A DNA stretch of 64,000 nt from Nostoc favosum CHAB5714 (GTDB lineage Bacteria; Cyanobacteriota; Cyanobacteriia; Cyanobacteriales; Nostocaceae): positions 1 to 64,000 of the forward strand of contig NZ_JAIVFQ010000011.1 in assembly GCF_020829495.1 (NCBI RefSeq), read 5' to 3'. Position numbers and translations under genes: made by a program. Shown here piece after piece: positions 63,683-64,000 of this stretch; within the stretch, counting starts at the first letter, position 1; each line of letters begins with the position of its first letter. A model generated the notes under the pieces. That model saw nothing but the letters and a program-made list of their open reading frames with translations. It was not told the DNA's origin and made no database searches.

Positions 63683-64000
63683 ATGAAATCATTTATTCGC
63701 TTAGGCGCAACATTGGGTATAGCTGGCAGTGTATTTTTAACGGGGCTTTCAGGAATAGGCAATCTACCAGGAATAGGCAATCAAGAGGCGATCGCGTTGC
63801 CACAAGATCAGGTAGTGAAAAAGCTCCAAGAAGTACCTGTATTCACGCTCACCAATCCTAAAGGCGAATTCGTAGTACTTTCGAGAAACAACGCATCCAA
63901 GCCAATCTCTCAAGTGGGATTTTTTATTAGCAAGCAAGATGCTCAAAAATTCCTTGACAATCGGCTCAAAAAAGAAAACCCCCAGTTGGCAAGCACCCTA
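63683..64000 (+). CDS. Tic22-like protein, 3' end beyond the window
   Basis: The first 106 codons of a gene cut by the right edge. A signal peptide (FIRLGATLGIAGSVFLTGLSG) ends near an ALP-type cleavage at about residue 37-40. The mature start reads VVKKLQEVPVFTLTNPKGEFVVLS, followed by VGFFISKQDAQKFLDNRLKKENPQLAS. This is the pattern of Tic22, a periplasmic/thylakoid-lumen chaperone needed for outer-membrane biogenesis in Anabaena. AAGGAG 5 nt before this ATG decides the start over an in-frame ATG five codons earlier. A small tandem (GGAATAGGCAATC twice) lies inside the signal region. Confidence 0.85.
   Translation, partial: MKSFIRLGATLGIAGSVFLTGLSGIGNLPGIGNQEAIALPQDQVVKKLQEVPVFTLTNPKGEFVVLSRNNASKPISQVGFFISKQDAQKFLDNRLKKENPQLASTL

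Overview
The window is chromosomal DNA of a heterocyst-type filamentous cyanobacterium, most likely Nostoc or a close relative in Nostocales. The evidence is a photosystem I cluster (psaF-psaJ-psaL), a ferredoxin-type glutamate synthase, a cyanobacterial RNase E with its basic C-terminal nonapeptide, a Tic22-like protein, many cyanobacteria-only families (DUF1830, DUF1825, DUF1997, DUF4079, RemA-like), very frequent GCGATCGC (HIP1) octamers, and abundant heptanucleotide tandem repeats in the gaps, which are typical of Nostocales. No prophage, intact insertion sequence, CRISPR array or biosynthetic cluster was found. Most of the window is housekeeping; the unusual content lies in the repeats.

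Layout. 0-6 kb: glutaredoxin, TadA, PlsC-type acyltransferase, a Tat-targeted S74 fibre-like protein, a secreted helical protein, and a BolA/CGFS-glutaredoxin pair. 6-11 kb: a small conserved protein, an atypical OmpR-type response regulator, an ABC ATPase behind a membrane protein, DUF4079 and DUF1830 proteins. 11-17 kb: a B12-type radical SAM protein, a DICT/degenerate HD-GYP protein coupled to a pentapeptide-repeat protein, a broken PIN toxin, small unknown genes, a CPBP protease and ClpS. 17-28 kb: small unknowns, a STAS protein, a two-module radical SAM protein, rne-rnhB, a DUF1997 protein, pheA and a Lon-N-domain protein. 28-34 kb: the str operon on the minus strand (rpsL-rpsG-fusA-tuf-rpsJ) and an A-type Fe-S carrier. 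34-46 kb: a cupin, a phosphodiester glycosidase, Fd-GOGAT, a polysaccharide deacetylase and a 1.7-kb gene-poor stretch. 46-58 kb: lepB, HhH, TM2, DnaJ-like and DUF1825 genes, PBP1A, tyrS, pyrF, DUF29, remA-gmk and psaL-psaJ-psaF. 58-64 kb: tsaD, an alpha/beta hydrolase, an ACT-like protein, a GNAT, tRNA-Pro(UGG) and the 5' part of a Tic22 gene cut by the window edge.

Genes that plausibly work together: BolA with the CGFS glutaredoxin and the A-type carrier (Fe-S handling); RNase E with RNase HII (RNA turnover); the str operon (translation); RemA-like with guanylate kinase; and PsaF/PsaJ/PsaL (photosystem I). psaJ (44 codons) is shorter than a usual ORF cutoff and was found by reading the psaL-psaF gap; it is unusually divergent.

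Repeat landscape. Five kinds stand out: (1) several different heptanucleotide arrays, concentrated between convergent genes and in places supplying start or stop codons; (2) a perfect 20-bp palindrome, AGACGCGATTAATCGCGTCT, in six copies, two of them inside the reading frame of a radical SAM gene; (3) a MITE-like element bounded by ACTAGTAC/GTACTAGT in three copies; (4) a multi-hairpin element in two copies whose stems differ in sequence but keep pairing; (5) a 102-nt identical block repeated 51 kb apart. All statements come from reading the sequence; no database search or structure prediction was run.
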